Shown here: positions 28,610 to 38,070 of the stretch, one piece after another | Layout of the letters: each line of letters opens with the position of its first letter | Numbering within the stretch: position 1 is the first letter of the stretch | Origin: Xanthomonas sp. 10-10 | Lineage (GTDB): Bacteria > Pseudomonadota > Gammaproteobacteria > Xanthomonadales > Xanthomonadaceae | NCBI RefSeq assembly: GCF_040182365.1 | Contig: NZ_CP144460.1 | Span: 2,914,001 to 2,978,000, forward strand | DNA length: 64,000 nucleotides | Direction of reading: 5' to 3' | The notes under the pieces: generated by a model | Told to the model about the DNA's origin: nothing | Seen by the model: only the letters and a program-made list of their open reading frames with translations | Database searches by the model: none | Translations under genes and position numbers: made by a program

Positions 28610-28998
28610 TGTCTTCTCCTGTCTGGATGAACGCCGCCGATCACGGCGCCCCTGATAGCGGTGAGTGACCGGTTGGCGTCGCGCTGCGGCTGAGTGAGAT
28701 GGCTGAGCGGTGCGGAATCCAGCGGCGATTGCGGTGCAAGGCTTCTTGAGTTGTTGCGGCAGCAGGCGTGCCCGCGTCGGCCTGAAATGGACGGTGTCGA
28801 TCGCCTGCAACGCTTGCCAGGGTCGTTTGCGTGTTTGCAGGTTCGCGATGCAGCGGCGGCGCGCCAGGCAGATGACGCTCCCGAGGGATCTGCACGAACG
28901 CTCTCGCGTTACGTGGCGTGTCAGGCATGTGTGTATTGCTCAAACGCTCCTTACCGGCCAAACCCGCGATACGCGGCGCGCTGATGGATCGCTCTCGG
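28610..28998. other. Gene-free stretch upstream of the AcuI-like gene
   Basis: About 390 bp between the TetR gene and the AcuI-like gene. I see no gene and no strong hairpin; the frames that cross it have no family resemblance. It should hold the promoter of the AcuI operon. Confidence 0.45.
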
Positions 28999-29574
28999 CT
29001 AGTTGGACGGTTGCAACGACGACAGCACCCGGTCGCGGCACACCGCAATGATTTCGTCGGCCAGTGGCGAATCGTCCGGGCACGACCGCGACAGCACGAT
29101 GGCGCCGATGGCGTGCGCCATCATGTCCAGGTTGCTGGCGCGCTCCTGCGTCGCCTCGGCAGTGCCGGGCGCAGCGCCGCTGCGGTCGAGCGCAGCCAAC
29201 AGGTTTTCGACCCCCACAGCAAACGCTTCGCGCACTTCCTGTGGCTGACGTGCGGCGTCGGCGCCCAGCGCAGCCATCGTGCAACCGGTGGCAGGGCTAT
29301 CGCGATGCCCGCGCGACAGATAGAAGTTCACGAAATCGGGCTTGTCCACGTGCTCGGACTGCGCGGCGATGTTGGCCAGACCGCAGGCGGCCGACTCGGC
29401 CATCAGATCCGCCTTGGAGCGGAACTGCTTGTAGAACCCACCGTGGGTGAACCCGGCAGCGGCCATCAAGTCGGCGATGCCGATCCCTTCATAACCGCGC
29501 TCGCGAAACAGCAACGAGGCTGTTTCGACGACGTGCGCGCGATTGGCCTGCGCCTGTGCCTTGGTCACTTTCAT
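28999..29574 (-). CDS. TetR/AcrR family transcriptional regulator
   Basis: A 191-residue TetR protein. The N-terminal helix-turn-helix (about 10-55) reads RAHVVETASLLFRERGYEGI then IADLMAAAGFTHGGFYKQF, with the family's recognition-helix ending FYKQF. The C-terminal domain has CTMAALGADAARQPQEVREA, typical of a subgroup that controls reductase/SDR genes. I start at 29574 (MKVTKAQ); the longer frame to 29643 would cover the operator-like repeat. It is divergent from the SDR gene at 29773 and probably represses both, and perhaps the AcuI genes downstream. Confidence 0.92.
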   Translation of the reverse strand: MKVTKAQAQANRAHVVETASLLFRERGYEGIGIADLMAAAGFTHGGFYKQFRSKADLMAESAACGLANIAAQSEHVDKPDFVNFYLSRGHRDSPATGCTMAALGADAARQPQEVREAFAVGVENLLAALDRSGAAPGTAEATQERASNLDMMAHAIGAIVLSRSCPDDSPLADEIIAVCRDRVLSSLQPSN

Positions 29575-29622
29575 CGTTGGACCCTCCGTGGGGTGTTCGG
29601 GCTGGGGAGAGCTCCAGCATAC

Positions 29623-29681
29623 TTTGATGTCACCTATCATCAAAGCATTGACATTTTAGATTTTGGTCGTAATCTTTGATG
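29623..29681. promoter_or_regulatory. Candidate TetR operator: TTTGATG/CATCAAA repeats
   Basis: TTTGATG (29623-29629) and its complement CATCAAA (29638-29644) form an inverted repeat with an 8-nt spacer, and a third TTTGATG half-site lies at 29675-29681. The sites fall in the 198-bp divergent gap between the TetR and SDR genes, where a TetR dimer would bind. The assignment is positional inference. Confidence 0.6.
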
Positions 29682-29772
29682 CGCTTCTTCCACGCGTTGC
29701 CACGGCGCCACGTTCGGCCATTCGATCCCACGCCATGGGCAACCTGCCCCTGGCCAACCGCAAGGAACTTCC

Positions 29773-30561
29773 ATGCCCACACTTCCCGCTGTCCTCATCA
29801 CTGGCGCCTCCACCGGTATCGGTGCGGTCTATGCCGAGCGCTTCGCCCAACGCGGCCACAACCTCGTGCTGGTCGCTCGCGACAAGCAGCGCCTGGACAC
29901 CCTGGCAGCGCGCCTGCGCGACAGCCACCGCGTCAGCGTCGATGTGCTGCAGGCCGACCTGACCCAGCCCGCCGACCTGACTGCCGTGGAAACCCGCCTG
30001 CGCGACGATGCGCTGATCGGGATCCTGGTCAACAACGCCGGCATCGCGCAATCGGGCGGCATCGTGCAGCAGGACGCTACGGCGATCGATCGCCTGATCG
30101 CACTCAACATCACCGCGTTGACACGCCTTTCCGCCGCCGTTGCGCCGCGCTTTGCGCAATCCGGCAGCGGCGCCATCGTCAACCTCGGATCGGTCGTGGG
30201 GCTGGCGCCCGAATTCGGCATGAGCGTCTATGGCGCCACCAAGGCCTTCGTGCTGTTCCTGTCGCAGGGCCTGCACGTGGAGCTTGGAGCCAAGGGCGTG
30301 TACGTACAGGCTGTCCTGCCGGCCGGCACCCGCACCGAGATCTGGGAGCGCGCCGGTATCGACATCAACACGCTCAGCGACTTGATGGACGTTGGCGAAC
30401 TGGTCGATGCCGCGCTGGTCGGCTTCGATCGCCGCGAACTGGTCACCATTCCGCCGTTGCACGTGGCCGAACGCTGGGACGCACTGGATGGCGCGCGCCA
30501 GGGGTTGTTGTCGGACATCCGGCAGGCCAATGCCGCAGAGCGTTATCAACCGGCGGCCTGA
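29773..30561 (+). CDS. Short-chain dehydrogenase/reductase
   Basis: A 262-residue classical SDR. It has the cofactor motif ITGASTGIGAVYAE, NNAG at 87-90, and the catalytic Ser140-Tyr153-Lys157 set in LGSVVGL and SVYGATKAF. VLVARDK after the second strand favours NADP(H). It is divergent from the TetR regulator, whose operator-like repeats precede it, an arrangement common for inducible stress or xenobiotic reductases. The substrate cannot be told. ATG at 29773 is preceded by AAGGAA. Confidence 0.93.
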   Translation: MPTLPAVLITGASTGIGAVYAERFAQRGHNLVLVARDKQRLDTLAARLRDSHRVSVDVLQADLTQPADLTAVETRLRDDALIGILVNNAGIAQSGGIVQQDATAIDRLIALNITALTRLSAAVAPRFAQSGSGAIVNLGSVVGLAPEFGMSVYGATKAFVLFLSQGLHVELGAKGVYVQAVLPAGTRTEIWERAGIDINTLSDLMDVGELVDAALVGFDRRELVTIPPLHVAERWDALDGARQGLLSDIRQANAAERYQPAA

Positions 30562-30669
30562 GCGACTTTGACGCAGCGCCGGTCTCGATGGCCAGCGCTG
30601 CGCGCCTGCGGCATCGGCCATGCACGCGCAGCGCTGCACGACTCATGACCCGCACCAGTCCGCATGCAA

Positions 30670-30707
30670 TGACGCAAAAGGCCGCCCTCGGGCGGCCTTT
30701 TGCGTCA
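30670..30707. terminator. Bidirectional terminator between SDR and NAD-GDH genes
   Basis: The arms TGACGCAAAAGGCCGCCC and the exact 18-nt complement flank a 2-nt loop. A-tract and T-tract inside the arms make it usable on both strands, serving the convergent SDR and glutamate dehydrogenase genes. Confidence 0.85.
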
Positions 30708-30780
30708 CAGGCAACAACATCATGCTGACCGACAACGCGACGGTAGAGCGAGCGCTCCACCGTCGCGTCGCGGCACGCAA

Positions 30781-33700
30781 TCACACCCCGTGCGCGGCCA
30801 ACTGGCCCAGCCGCTGCACCGCCACCGAGACGGTCGGATAGTCCAGCGTCTTCTGCTCGGCCACGTCGGCGAGCATGGCCAGGGTGAAGCGCAGGCTAGA
30901 ATCGTCGCGCGCCAGCCAGTTGGCCACCTTGTCCTCGGCACTGCTGCCGGACATGGTCAGCACCTGGCCCACCAGCGCACGCTGATGCGCGGCCAGTTCG
31001 TCGCGCAGCACGCCACGTGCCACTGCATGCCAGCGGCCGTTGACCTCGAGCGCGTCGATCTGCTCGAACAACCACGGCAGCCGCAGCGCATCGCCCAGGC
31101 GGAAATGCACCTTGGACACTTCCACCGGCTTGAGCTTGCGGGTGCGCGCGGTCTCGATGATGTCGAAGGCCGGTTCCAGATAACGCAACTCGCACAGTTG
31201 CTGCGCCAGTTGCGGCGGCAGGCCCTTGTCCTGCCACTCCCTCACGCTGCCTTCGTACTGCGGACGCTGCGCATCCGACAACACGCCCGAGGCCACGCGG
31301 ATATCGTTGAACGGGCCGTGATAACGCTCCACCGCCGCAGTGATGCCCGGCATCTGGCCCGGACGCAGCAACAACCAACGCACGAACGAGCGTTGCAGGC
31401 GCCAGATCACTTCCAGTGCATCGATCTGCACCGACTCGGGCACCTTGCCGTCCAGCGCATCGATCTGCGTCCACAGCGCGCGCGCATCCAGCGTTTCGCG
31501 GCTGATGGTGTAGGCCTTGGCGACCTCGCCGATGCTGCGACCGGTGTCTTCCTGCATGCGCATCAGGAAGGTGGCGCCCATGCGGTTGATGGTGGTGTTG
31601 GTGACCGCAGTGGCGATGATCTCGCGCTTGAGGCGATGGCGCTCCATCGCATCGGCGTACTTCTTCTGCAGCGGCTGCGGGAAGTAGCGCTGCAATTCCT
31701 TGGACAGGTACGGGTCTTCGGGAATATCCGATTCCAGCAGCTGCTGGAACGCCACCAGCTTGGAGTACGACAACAGCACCGACAGCTCCGGCCGGGTCAG
31801 GCCCTGCCCGCGCGCCTTGCGTGCGGAGAGTTCGGCATCGGACGGCAGGAACTCGATCTGGCGGTCCAGCAGGCCCTGCAGCTCCAGCGTGCGGATGAAG
31901 TGCTGCTTGGAACCCAGGCGCTTGACGCTCATGCGCTCCATCAGGCTGATCGCCTGGTTCTGGCGGTAGTTGTCCCACAGCACCAGATCGGCCACTTCGT
32001 CGGTCATCGATGCGAGCAGTGTGTTGCGCGCGTCGTAGGTGAGCTTCTTGGCCTGCACCATGTCGTTGAGCAGGATCTTGATGTTCACCTCGTGATCGGA
32101 GGTGTCCACGCCGGCCGAGTTGTCGATGAAGTCGGTATTGAGCAACACGCCGGTCTGCGCCGCTTCGATGCGGCCGAGCTGGGTCAGGCCCAGGTTGCCG
32201 CCCTCGCCCACCACCTTGCAGCGCAATTCGCCGCCATTGACGCGCAGGCCGTTGTTGGCGCGGTCGCCCACATCGGCGTGCGACTCGCTGGACGCCTTGA
32301 CATAGGTGCCGATGCCGCCGTTCCAGAACAGGTCCACCGGCGCCTTGAGGATGGCATTCATCAGCTCGTTGGGCGAAAGCTGCTTGACGTTGGACTCCAG
32401 CCCAAGCGCCTCGCGTACCGGCGCGCTGATGTCGATCGACTTGAGCGTACGCGGATAGATGCCGCCGCCGGCGCTGATCAGCCTGGCATCGTAATCGGCC
32501 CAGCTGGAACGCGGCAGCTTGAACAGGCGCTCGCGCTCGGCGAACGAGGCAGCCGCATCCGGCGACGGGTCGAGGAAGATATGCCGGTGATCGAACGCGG
32601 CCAGCAGGCGGATATGCCTTGAAAGCAGCATGCCGTTGCCGAACACGTCGCCGGACATGTCGCCGATGCCGACGACGCTGAAATCCTGGCTCTGGCAATC
32701 GCGGCCCATCGCGCGGAAATGGCGCTTGACCGATTCCCACGCGCCGCGCGCGGTGATGCCCATGCCCTTGTGGTCGTAGCCCACCGAGCCGCCGGAGGCG
32801 AACGCATCGCCGAGCCAGAAGCCATGATCCAGCGCCAGCCCGTTGGCGATGTCGGAGAACGTGGCGGTGCCCTTGTCGGCGGCAACCACCAGATACGGGT
32901 CGTCCTGGTCATGGCGCACCACCTGCGGCGGCGGCACGAGCTTGCCGCCGACGATGTTGTCGGTGATGTCGAGCAGGCCCTGGATGAACAGCTTGTAGCA
33001 GGCGATGCCTTCGGCCTGGATCGCATCGCGGTCGCCACCCACCGGCGAGCGCTTGACGTAGAAACCGCCCTTGGCGCCGACCGGCACGATGACCGTGTTC
33101 TTGACCATCTGCGCCTTGACCAGGCCCAGCACCTCGGTGCGGAAATCCTCGCGTCGGTCCGACCAGCGCAGGCCGCCACGCGCGACCGCTCCAAAGCGCA
33201 GGTGCACACCTTCCACGCGCGGGCCGTAGACGAAAATCTCGCGGTACGGGCGCGGCTTGGGCAGGTCCGGCACCAGTGCCGAATCCAGCTTGAAGCTGAT
33301 GCAATGGCCGTGCTTGCCGTATTTGTCGGTCTGGTAATAGTTGGTGCGCAAGGTCGCATCGATCACGTCGATGAAGCTGCGCAGGATGCGGTCTTCGTCC
33401 AGGCTGGACACGCGGTCCATCAACTTGAGCAAGGTGGCGCGGGTGGCCTCCTGCTGCGCGGCGCGGTCGCTGCCGCGTGCTTCCAGCACCGGCTCCAGTG
33501 CCTTGAGCGTGGCTTCGTCGCTGCCTGCCAGTGCGGACAATTCTTCGCGCAGGCGCTCCTGGCCGGCGAAGATCTGCGCCTTGGTTTCCGAGCCGGTGGA
33601 CGGGTCGAAGCGCGCTTCGAACAGCTCCACCAGCAGGCGTGCCAGCAGCGGATAGCGGGTGAACGTGGCTTCCACATAGGCCTGCGAGAACGGTACTGCG

Positions 33701-35790
33701 GTCTGCAGCAGGTACTTGCAGTAACCGCGCAGCAGCGCGACCTGGCGCCAGTGCAGGCCGGCGGCCAGGATCAGACGGTTGAAGCCGTCGTTTTCGGCGT
33801 CGCCATTCCAGATCCGCTCGAACGCTTCGCCGAAGCTGGCATCGGCGCTTGCTGCATTGATCTTGCCGGCGGTCGATTCGACCTCGAAATCCTGGATATA
33901 CACCGGCGTCTCGCCTACCTGCAGCCGATACGGCCGCTCGGAGATCACGCGCAAGCCCATGTTTTCCATCATCGGCATCGCATCGGACAACGGGATGTCG
34001 TCGAGCTGGCGATACAGCTTCAAACGCAGGCCTTCGCCGGCATCCAGCCGCATACCGTCATCGCGGCGGATTTCCTGCAGGCTCAGATGCAGATCGTCCG
34101 GGCCATCCAGGGTTGCCAGATGTTCGACGTCGGACACCGCCGATTCGATCGAGGAGTCTTCGATATAGCCGGCCGGCAACGCACGGCCGAAATTGGCCGC
34201 CATGCGCAGGCCGTTGGCTTCGCCATGCCGCGCCACCAGCGCCTCGCGCAAGGCGTCGCGCCAGTTGCGCAGCAGATGCGCCAGCCGCGATTCGAGCTCG
34301 GTGGTATTGAATTCCAGCGCTTCGCCGCTCTTGGGCCGCACGATCAAATGCAGCTGCGCCAGCGGCGACTCGCCCAGCACCACCGACGAGTCGATGTATT
34401 CGCCGTGCAACGCATCTTTCAACAAGGCTTCGATGCGCAGACGCACATCGGTGTTGAAACGCTCGCGTGGGATGTACACCAGCGCCGAGATGAAGCGGCT
34501 GTACTTGTCGCGGCGCAGGAACATGCGGCTGCGCACGCGCTCCTGCAGGCCGAGAATGCCGATCGCGGTGCGATACAGCTCTTCCTCGTTGGACTGGAAC
34601 AGCTCCTCGCGCGGCAGCGTCTCAAGGATGTGCCGCAGCGCCTTGCCGCTGTGGCTGCTCGGGGTCAGCCCGGACTTGCTCATCACATATTCGTGGCGCT
34701 GCCGCACCAGTGGAATTTCCCACGGGCGGCGGTTGTAGGCGCTGGAGGTGAACAGGCCCAGGAAACGCTGCTCGCCGACGATGCGGCCCTTGGCGTCGAA
34801 TTCCAGGATGCCGATGTAATCCATGTAGCCAACACGGTGCACGCGCGAGCGCGCATTGGTCTTGGTCAGGATCAACGCGTCCTTGAGCTTGGACGAGGCG
34901 TTCAGGCCGTGTGCCGCCAGCGTGGTGACCGGGCGTGCCGGCGAGGTGTCGTGGCCGCGCATCAGGCCCAGGCCGGTTTCTTCCACCGGTGCCAGCACGT
35001 CCTGGCCATCCTGCTTTTCCACGCGGTATTCGCGGTAGCCGAAGAAGGTGAAATGGTCGGCAGCGGCCCAGCGCAGGAACTCCTGCGCTTCGTGACGGCT
35101 GATGTCGTCGATCGGCAGGCGGCGGGTGGCCAGGTCGTCGGCCAGCATCACCATCTTTTCGCGCATCGATGCCCAGTCGTGCACGATGGCGCGCACTTCG
35201 CCCAGCACCTTGCGCACCGCCGCTTCCACCTTGGCCATCTCATCGGCGGGCTGACGGTCGATCTCCAGCACCATCAGCGACTCGCTCTTGCCCTCGCCCA
35301 CGGCGGTCAGCTTGCCGGCCTTGTCGCGCGCGATGCGCAGCACCGGATGGCCGAGCACATGCACGCCGATGCCCAGGTCCGACAAGGTCATGCTCACCGA
35401 ATCCACCAGGAACGGCATGTCGTCGTTGACGATCTGCAGCAGCGTGTGCGGCGACTCGTAGCCGTGGCTCTTCAGGGTGGGGTTGAACACCCGTACATTG
35501 ACCGTACCGGCCTTGCGCACGCGCGCAAATTCCAGCATGTCGGCCGCCAGCGCCGCCCACTGCTCCGGCGGATGGTTCGGGAACTCGTCCTCTTCCATCC
35601 GCCGGTAGAAGTCGGCGGCGAACGCCTGCACTTCGGCCTGGCGGGCGGCCGGGTAGCGCTTGCGCAACGCGGCAAACACCGGCTCCAGGGTGACCGCCTG
35701 CGGTTCGGTGGCGAGCACGGGGACGGCACGTTCGGCGACCGGTTTGACCGACGTCGTGGACGATTTCGAAGCGGCTTTCTTGGCTGTCAT
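30781..35790 (-). CDS. NAD-specific glutamate dehydrogenase, large (GDH-180 class)
   Basis: A 1669-residue enzyme, the normal length for the bacterial large NAD-GDH. It has an extended N-terminal regulatory half with ACT-like regions, the catalytic core near the middle (GGLRWSDRREDFRTEVLGLV, then QMVKNTVIVPVGAKGGFYVK), the dinucleotide-binding part (IGDMSGDVFGNGMLLS), and a long C-terminal helical region. It deaminates glutamate to 2-oxoglutarate with NAD+, linking amino acid and amine catabolism to the TCA cycle. I start at 35790 (MTAKKAASK); the open extension to 36027 runs into the divergent promoter region and lacks family similarity. The TetR gene at 36068 is divergent. Confidence 0.95.
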   Translation of the reverse strand: MTAKKAASKSSTTSVKPVAERAVPVLATEPQAVTLEPVFAALRKRYPAARQAEVQAFAADFYRRMEEDEFPNHPPEQWAALAADMLEFARVRKAGTVNVRVFNPTLKSHGYESPHTLLQIVNDDMPFLVDSVSMTLSDLGIGVHVLGHPVLRIARDKAGKLTAVGEGKSESLMVLEIDRQPADEMAKVEAAVRKVLGEVRAIVHDWASMREKMVMLADDLATRRLPIDDISRHEAQEFLRWAAADHFTFFGYREYRVEKQDGQDVLAPVEETGLGLMRGHDTSPARPVTTLAAHGLNASSKLKDALILTKTNARSRVHRVGYMDYIGILEFDAKGRIVGEQRFLGLFTSSAYNRRPWEIPLVRQRHEYVMSKSGLTPSSHSGKALRHILETLPREELFQSNEEELYRTAIGILGLQERVRSRMFLRRDKYSRFISALVYIPRERFNTDVRLRIEALLKDALHGEYIDSSVVLGESPLAQLHLIVRPKSGEALEFNTTELESRLAHLLRNWRDALREALVARHGEANGLRMAANFGRALPAGYIEDSSIESAVSDVEHLATLDGPDDLHLSLQEIRRDDGMRLDAGEGLRLKLYRQLDDIPLSDAMPMMENMGLRVISERPYRLQVGETPVYIQDFEVESTAGKINAASADASFGEAFERIWNGDAENDGFNRLILAAGLHWRQVALLRGYCKYLLQTAVPFSQAYVEATFTRYPLLARLLVELFEARFDPSTGSETKAQIFAGQERLREELSALAGSDEATLKALEPVLEARGSDRAAQQEATRATLLKLMDRVSSLDEDRILRSFIDVIDATLRTNYYQTDKYGKHGHCISFKLDSALVPDLPKPRPYREIFVYGPRVEGVHLRFGAVARGGLRWSDRREDFRTEVLGLVKAQMVKNTVIVPVGAKGGFYVKRSPVGGDRDAIQAEGIACYKLFIQGLLDITDNIVGGKLVPPPQVVRHDQDDPYLVVAADKGTATFSDIANGLALDHGFWLGDAFASGGSVGYDHKGMGITARGAWESVKRHFRAMGRDCQSQDFSVVGIGDMSGDVFGNGMLLSRHIRLLAAFDHRHIFLDPSPDAAASFAERERLFKLPRSSWADYDARLISAGGGIYPRTLKSIDISAPVREALGLESNVKQLSPNELMNAILKAPVDLFWNGGIGTYVKASSESHADVGDRANNGLRVNGGELRCKVVGEGGNLGLTQLGRIEAAQTGVLLNTDFIDNSAGVDTSDHEVNIKILLNDMVQAKKLTYDARNTLLASMTDEVADLVLWDNYRQNQAISLMERMSVKRLGSKQHFIRTLELQGLLDRQIEFLPSDAELSARKARGQGLTRPELSVLLSYSKLVAFQQLLESDIPEDPYLSKELQRYFPQPLQKKYADAMERHRLKREIIATAVTNTTINRMGATFLMRMQEDTGRSIGEVAKAYTISRETLDARALWTQIDALDGKVPESVQIDALEVIWRLQRSFVRWLLLRPGQMPGITAAVERYHGPFNDIRVASGVLSDAQRPQYEGSVREWQDKGLPPQLAQQLCELRYLEPAFDIIETARTRKLKPVEVSKVHFRLGDALRLPWLFEQIDALEVNGRWHAVARGVLRDELAAHQRALVGQVLTMSGSSAEDKVANWLARDDSSLRFTLAMLADVAEQKTLDYPTVSVAVQRLGQLAAHGV

Positions 35791-36067
35791 GAGAGAGCTG
35801 GGATGCTCGGTGGAAAACCTGAATTGTACCGATGCACCGTGACAACGCCTTGCTGCATAGCGCAAATGCCGAGCCTCCAGCAGGCGCGACAGCGGCGCCA
35901 AAGCAATATGGCTCTGTAGTTTCCACACGCTTGGCCGGTTGGCGGGTCGCTGGATCGCCAGATCCGGCAAAGTCCGGCCCGATGCTTGGCACACAAGGCG
36001 TTGCGCAGACCAAACTGCGATCGTCAAGGCTGTTTAAAAACTAAACTGGACGGTATAGTCTACCGCC

Positions 36068-36727
36068 ATGACCCCTCGTTCCCCCCGTGCTGCCCGGCGT
36101 TCGGACTGCGATCGCCGCATCCATGCTGCCGTGCATACCTTGCTTGCCGAGCGCGGAATGCGGCTGAGCATGGACGCGGTGGCCGAACGCGCCGGTTGTT
36201 CCAAGCAGACGCTCTACAGTTATTACGGATGTAAAGAGAATCTGCTGCGCGATGTCCTTCAGGACCACGTGCACCTGGCCACGGTGCCGCTGGGCGCAGT
36301 GTCCGGCGATCTACGCGAGGATCTGCTGGCCTTTGCACTGGCCCATCTTGACCGCCTCAACAGCCCGGATGTGTTACAGACCTGTCGTTTGGTGGAGGCC
36401 GAGTCGCACCGGTTCCCCGATCAGTCGCAGCAGATCTTCCATGAGGGCGTCGTCGGCATGCAGCAACGCCTGGCGCATCGCTTTGAGCAAGCGATGGCCG
36501 CCGGCCAGCTGCGCCATGACGATCCGCACTTCATGGCCGAACTGCTGCTCAGCATGATCGTCGGCCTGGATTTCGATCGCCAACGCTTCCAGGTACCCCA
36601 CCGCGCCGGCCTTGCCGCCAGGCAGCAGTGGGCGCAGTTCGCCGTCGAGACCTTTTTGCGGGCGTTTGCCGCGGCCAATGCCGCGCCTGCGCCGGCCCCG
36701 CTTGCTCTTCTCTCTTCAAGACCCTAA
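36068..36727 (+). CDS. TetR family repressor of the downstream RND pump
   Basis: A 219-residue TetR protein with helix-turn-helix RLSMDAVAERAGCSKQTLYS at about 33-55 and an AcrR/AefR-type C-terminal domain. It lies directly upstream (14 nt) of the RND adaptor gene on the same strand, so it is the local regulator and probably part of the transcript. The 40 bp before the ATG contain GGACGGTATAGTCTACC, which has GAC/GTC dyad character and could be the autoregulatory operator. Effector unknown. Confidence 0.9.
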   Translation: MTPRSPRAARRSDCDRRIHAAVHTLLAERGMRLSMDAVAERAGCSKQTLYSYYGCKENLLRDVLQDHVHLATVPLGAVSGDLREDLLAFALAHLDRLNSPDVLQTCRLVEAESHRFPDQSQQIFHEGVVGMQQRLAHRFEQAMAAGQLRHDDPHFMAELLLSMIVGLDFDRQRFQVPHRAGLAARQQWAQFAVETFLRAFAAANAAPAPAPLALLSSRP

Positions 36728-36741
36728 CGGAGTTCCTCCTG

Positions 36742-38058
36742 ATGATTGCCCCGCTCCGCACCTTCGGCCTGGCCTTGGCCATCACCGTGGCGCTCGCTGC
36801 CTGCAGCAAGCCCGAACAACAGCAGGCGCCCCCGCCGCCGGAAGTGTCGGTGCTGGAAATGAAACCGCAGACGCTGCCGCTGGAACGCGACCTGGTGGGC
36901 CGCCTGTCGGCGTTCCGCTCGGCCGACGTGCGTGCCCGCGTGGACGGGGTGCTGCTCAAGCGCCTGTACACCGAAGGCACCGACGTCAAGGAAGGCCAGC
37001 CGCTGTTCGAGATCGATCCCATGCCGCTGCGTGCCTCGTTGCTGCAGGCCCAGGGCCAGCTGGCCGCCGCCGAGGCGACCTACGCCAACGCCCAGATCGC
37101 CGCCAAGCGCGCGCGCAGCCTGGCGCCGCAGCAGTACGTCTCGCGTGCCGACATCGATAACGCCGAAGCCACCGAGCGCTCTTCCGGCGCCAGCGTGCAG
37201 CAGGCGCGCGGCGCGGTCCAGGCCGCCCGGATCCAGCTCAGCTTCGCCAGCGTCACCTCGCCGATCACCGGCCGCGCCGGCATCCAGCGGGTGACCGAAG
37301 GCGCGCTGGTCGGCTCCGGCGAAGCGACCCTGCTGACTACGGTGGACCAGATCGACCCGTTGTACGTCAATTTTGCGATGAGTAGCGAAGAACTCGCCGC
37401 GCTGCGCCAGGCGCAGAGCAGCGGCAACGTGCAGCTCAGCGGCGACGGCAAGTCCGCCATCAACGTGGAGCTGGGCAACGGCACCCTGTACCCGCACCCC
37501 GGTACGCTGGACGTGTCGGCGGTGACGGTGGACCCGAGCACCGGCGCGGTGTCGCTGCGCGCGACCCTGCCCAACCCGGAACTGGCGCTGCTGCCGGGCG
37601 CGTTCGTGACCTTCAAGGCCAGCCTGGGCCAGCGCAACAACGCCTACCTGCTGCCGCAGCAGGCGCTGCAGCGCGATGCCACCGGCGCCTATGCGCTGGT
37701 GCTGGGCAAGGACGGCAAGGTGGTGCGCAAGAACCTCACCGTCGACGGCCAGCAGAAGGGCCAGTGGATCGTGACCGGCGGCGTCACCCCGGGCGACCAG
37801 GTCATCGTCGATGGCGTGCAGAAGGCCAAGGAAGGTCAGCCCGCCAAGGGCGTGCCGTGGGATCCGAACAAGCCGGCCGCCGGCGCCCAGCCGGGTCAGC
37901 CCGGTGCAGCTGGCGCGGCGCCCGCCGCAGGCCAGGCCGGCGATGCCAAGGCCGCACCGGCTGCCAACGCTGCCGATGCCGCAGCACCGGCAGCGCAGGA
38001 GCAGCCCAAGCAGGATGCGGCGGCGCAGCCGGCCGACTCCCAGTCCAAGCAGCAGTGA
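36742..38058 (+). CDS. RND efflux periplasmic adaptor lipoprotein (AcrA/MexA type)
   Basis: A 438-residue membrane-fusion protein. The signal peptide ends in a lipobox (VALAACSK), so it is a lipoprotein. The barrel-sandwich and hairpin region runs from about 45 to 200 (RARVDGVLLKRLYTEGTDVK; ASVTSPITGRAGIQRV), with the beta-barrel after it (LVGSGEATLLTTVDQIDPLYV) and a membrane-proximal domain ending near 360. The last 70 residues are a Pro/Ala/Gln-rich tail (AAGAQPGQPGAAGAAPA), longer than in AcrA. I start at 36742, which places the signal peptide at the N-terminus. It is 12 bp before the pump gene. Confidence 0.94.
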   Translation: MIAPLRTFGLALAITVALAACSKPEQQQAPPPPEVSVLEMKPQTLPLERDLVGRLSAFRSADVRARVDGVLLKRLYTEGTDVKEGQPLFEIDPMPLRASLLQAQGQLAAAEATYANAQIAAKRARSLAPQQYVSRADIDNAEATERSSGASVQQARGAVQAARIQLSFASVTSPITGRAGIQRVTEGALVGSGEATLLTTVDQIDPLYVNFAMSSEELAALRQAQSSGNVQLSGDGKSAINVELGNGTLYPHPGTLDVSAVTVDPSTGAVSLRATLPNPELALLPGAFVTFKASLGQRNNAYLLPQQALQRDATGAYALVLGKDGKVVRKNLTVDGQQKGQWIVTGGVTPGDQVIVDGVQKAKEGQPAKGVPWDPNKPAAGAQPGQPGAAGAAPAAGQAGDAKAAPAANAADAAAPAAQEQPKQDAAAQPADSQSKQQ

Positions 38059-38070
38059 CGGAACCCGGAC

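Noticed and set aside
32719..35919. 1066-codon plus-strand frame opposite the glutamate dehydrogenase
   Set aside because: Antisense shadow of a clear 1669-residue enzyme; composition is His/Gln/Val/Ala biased with no motif.
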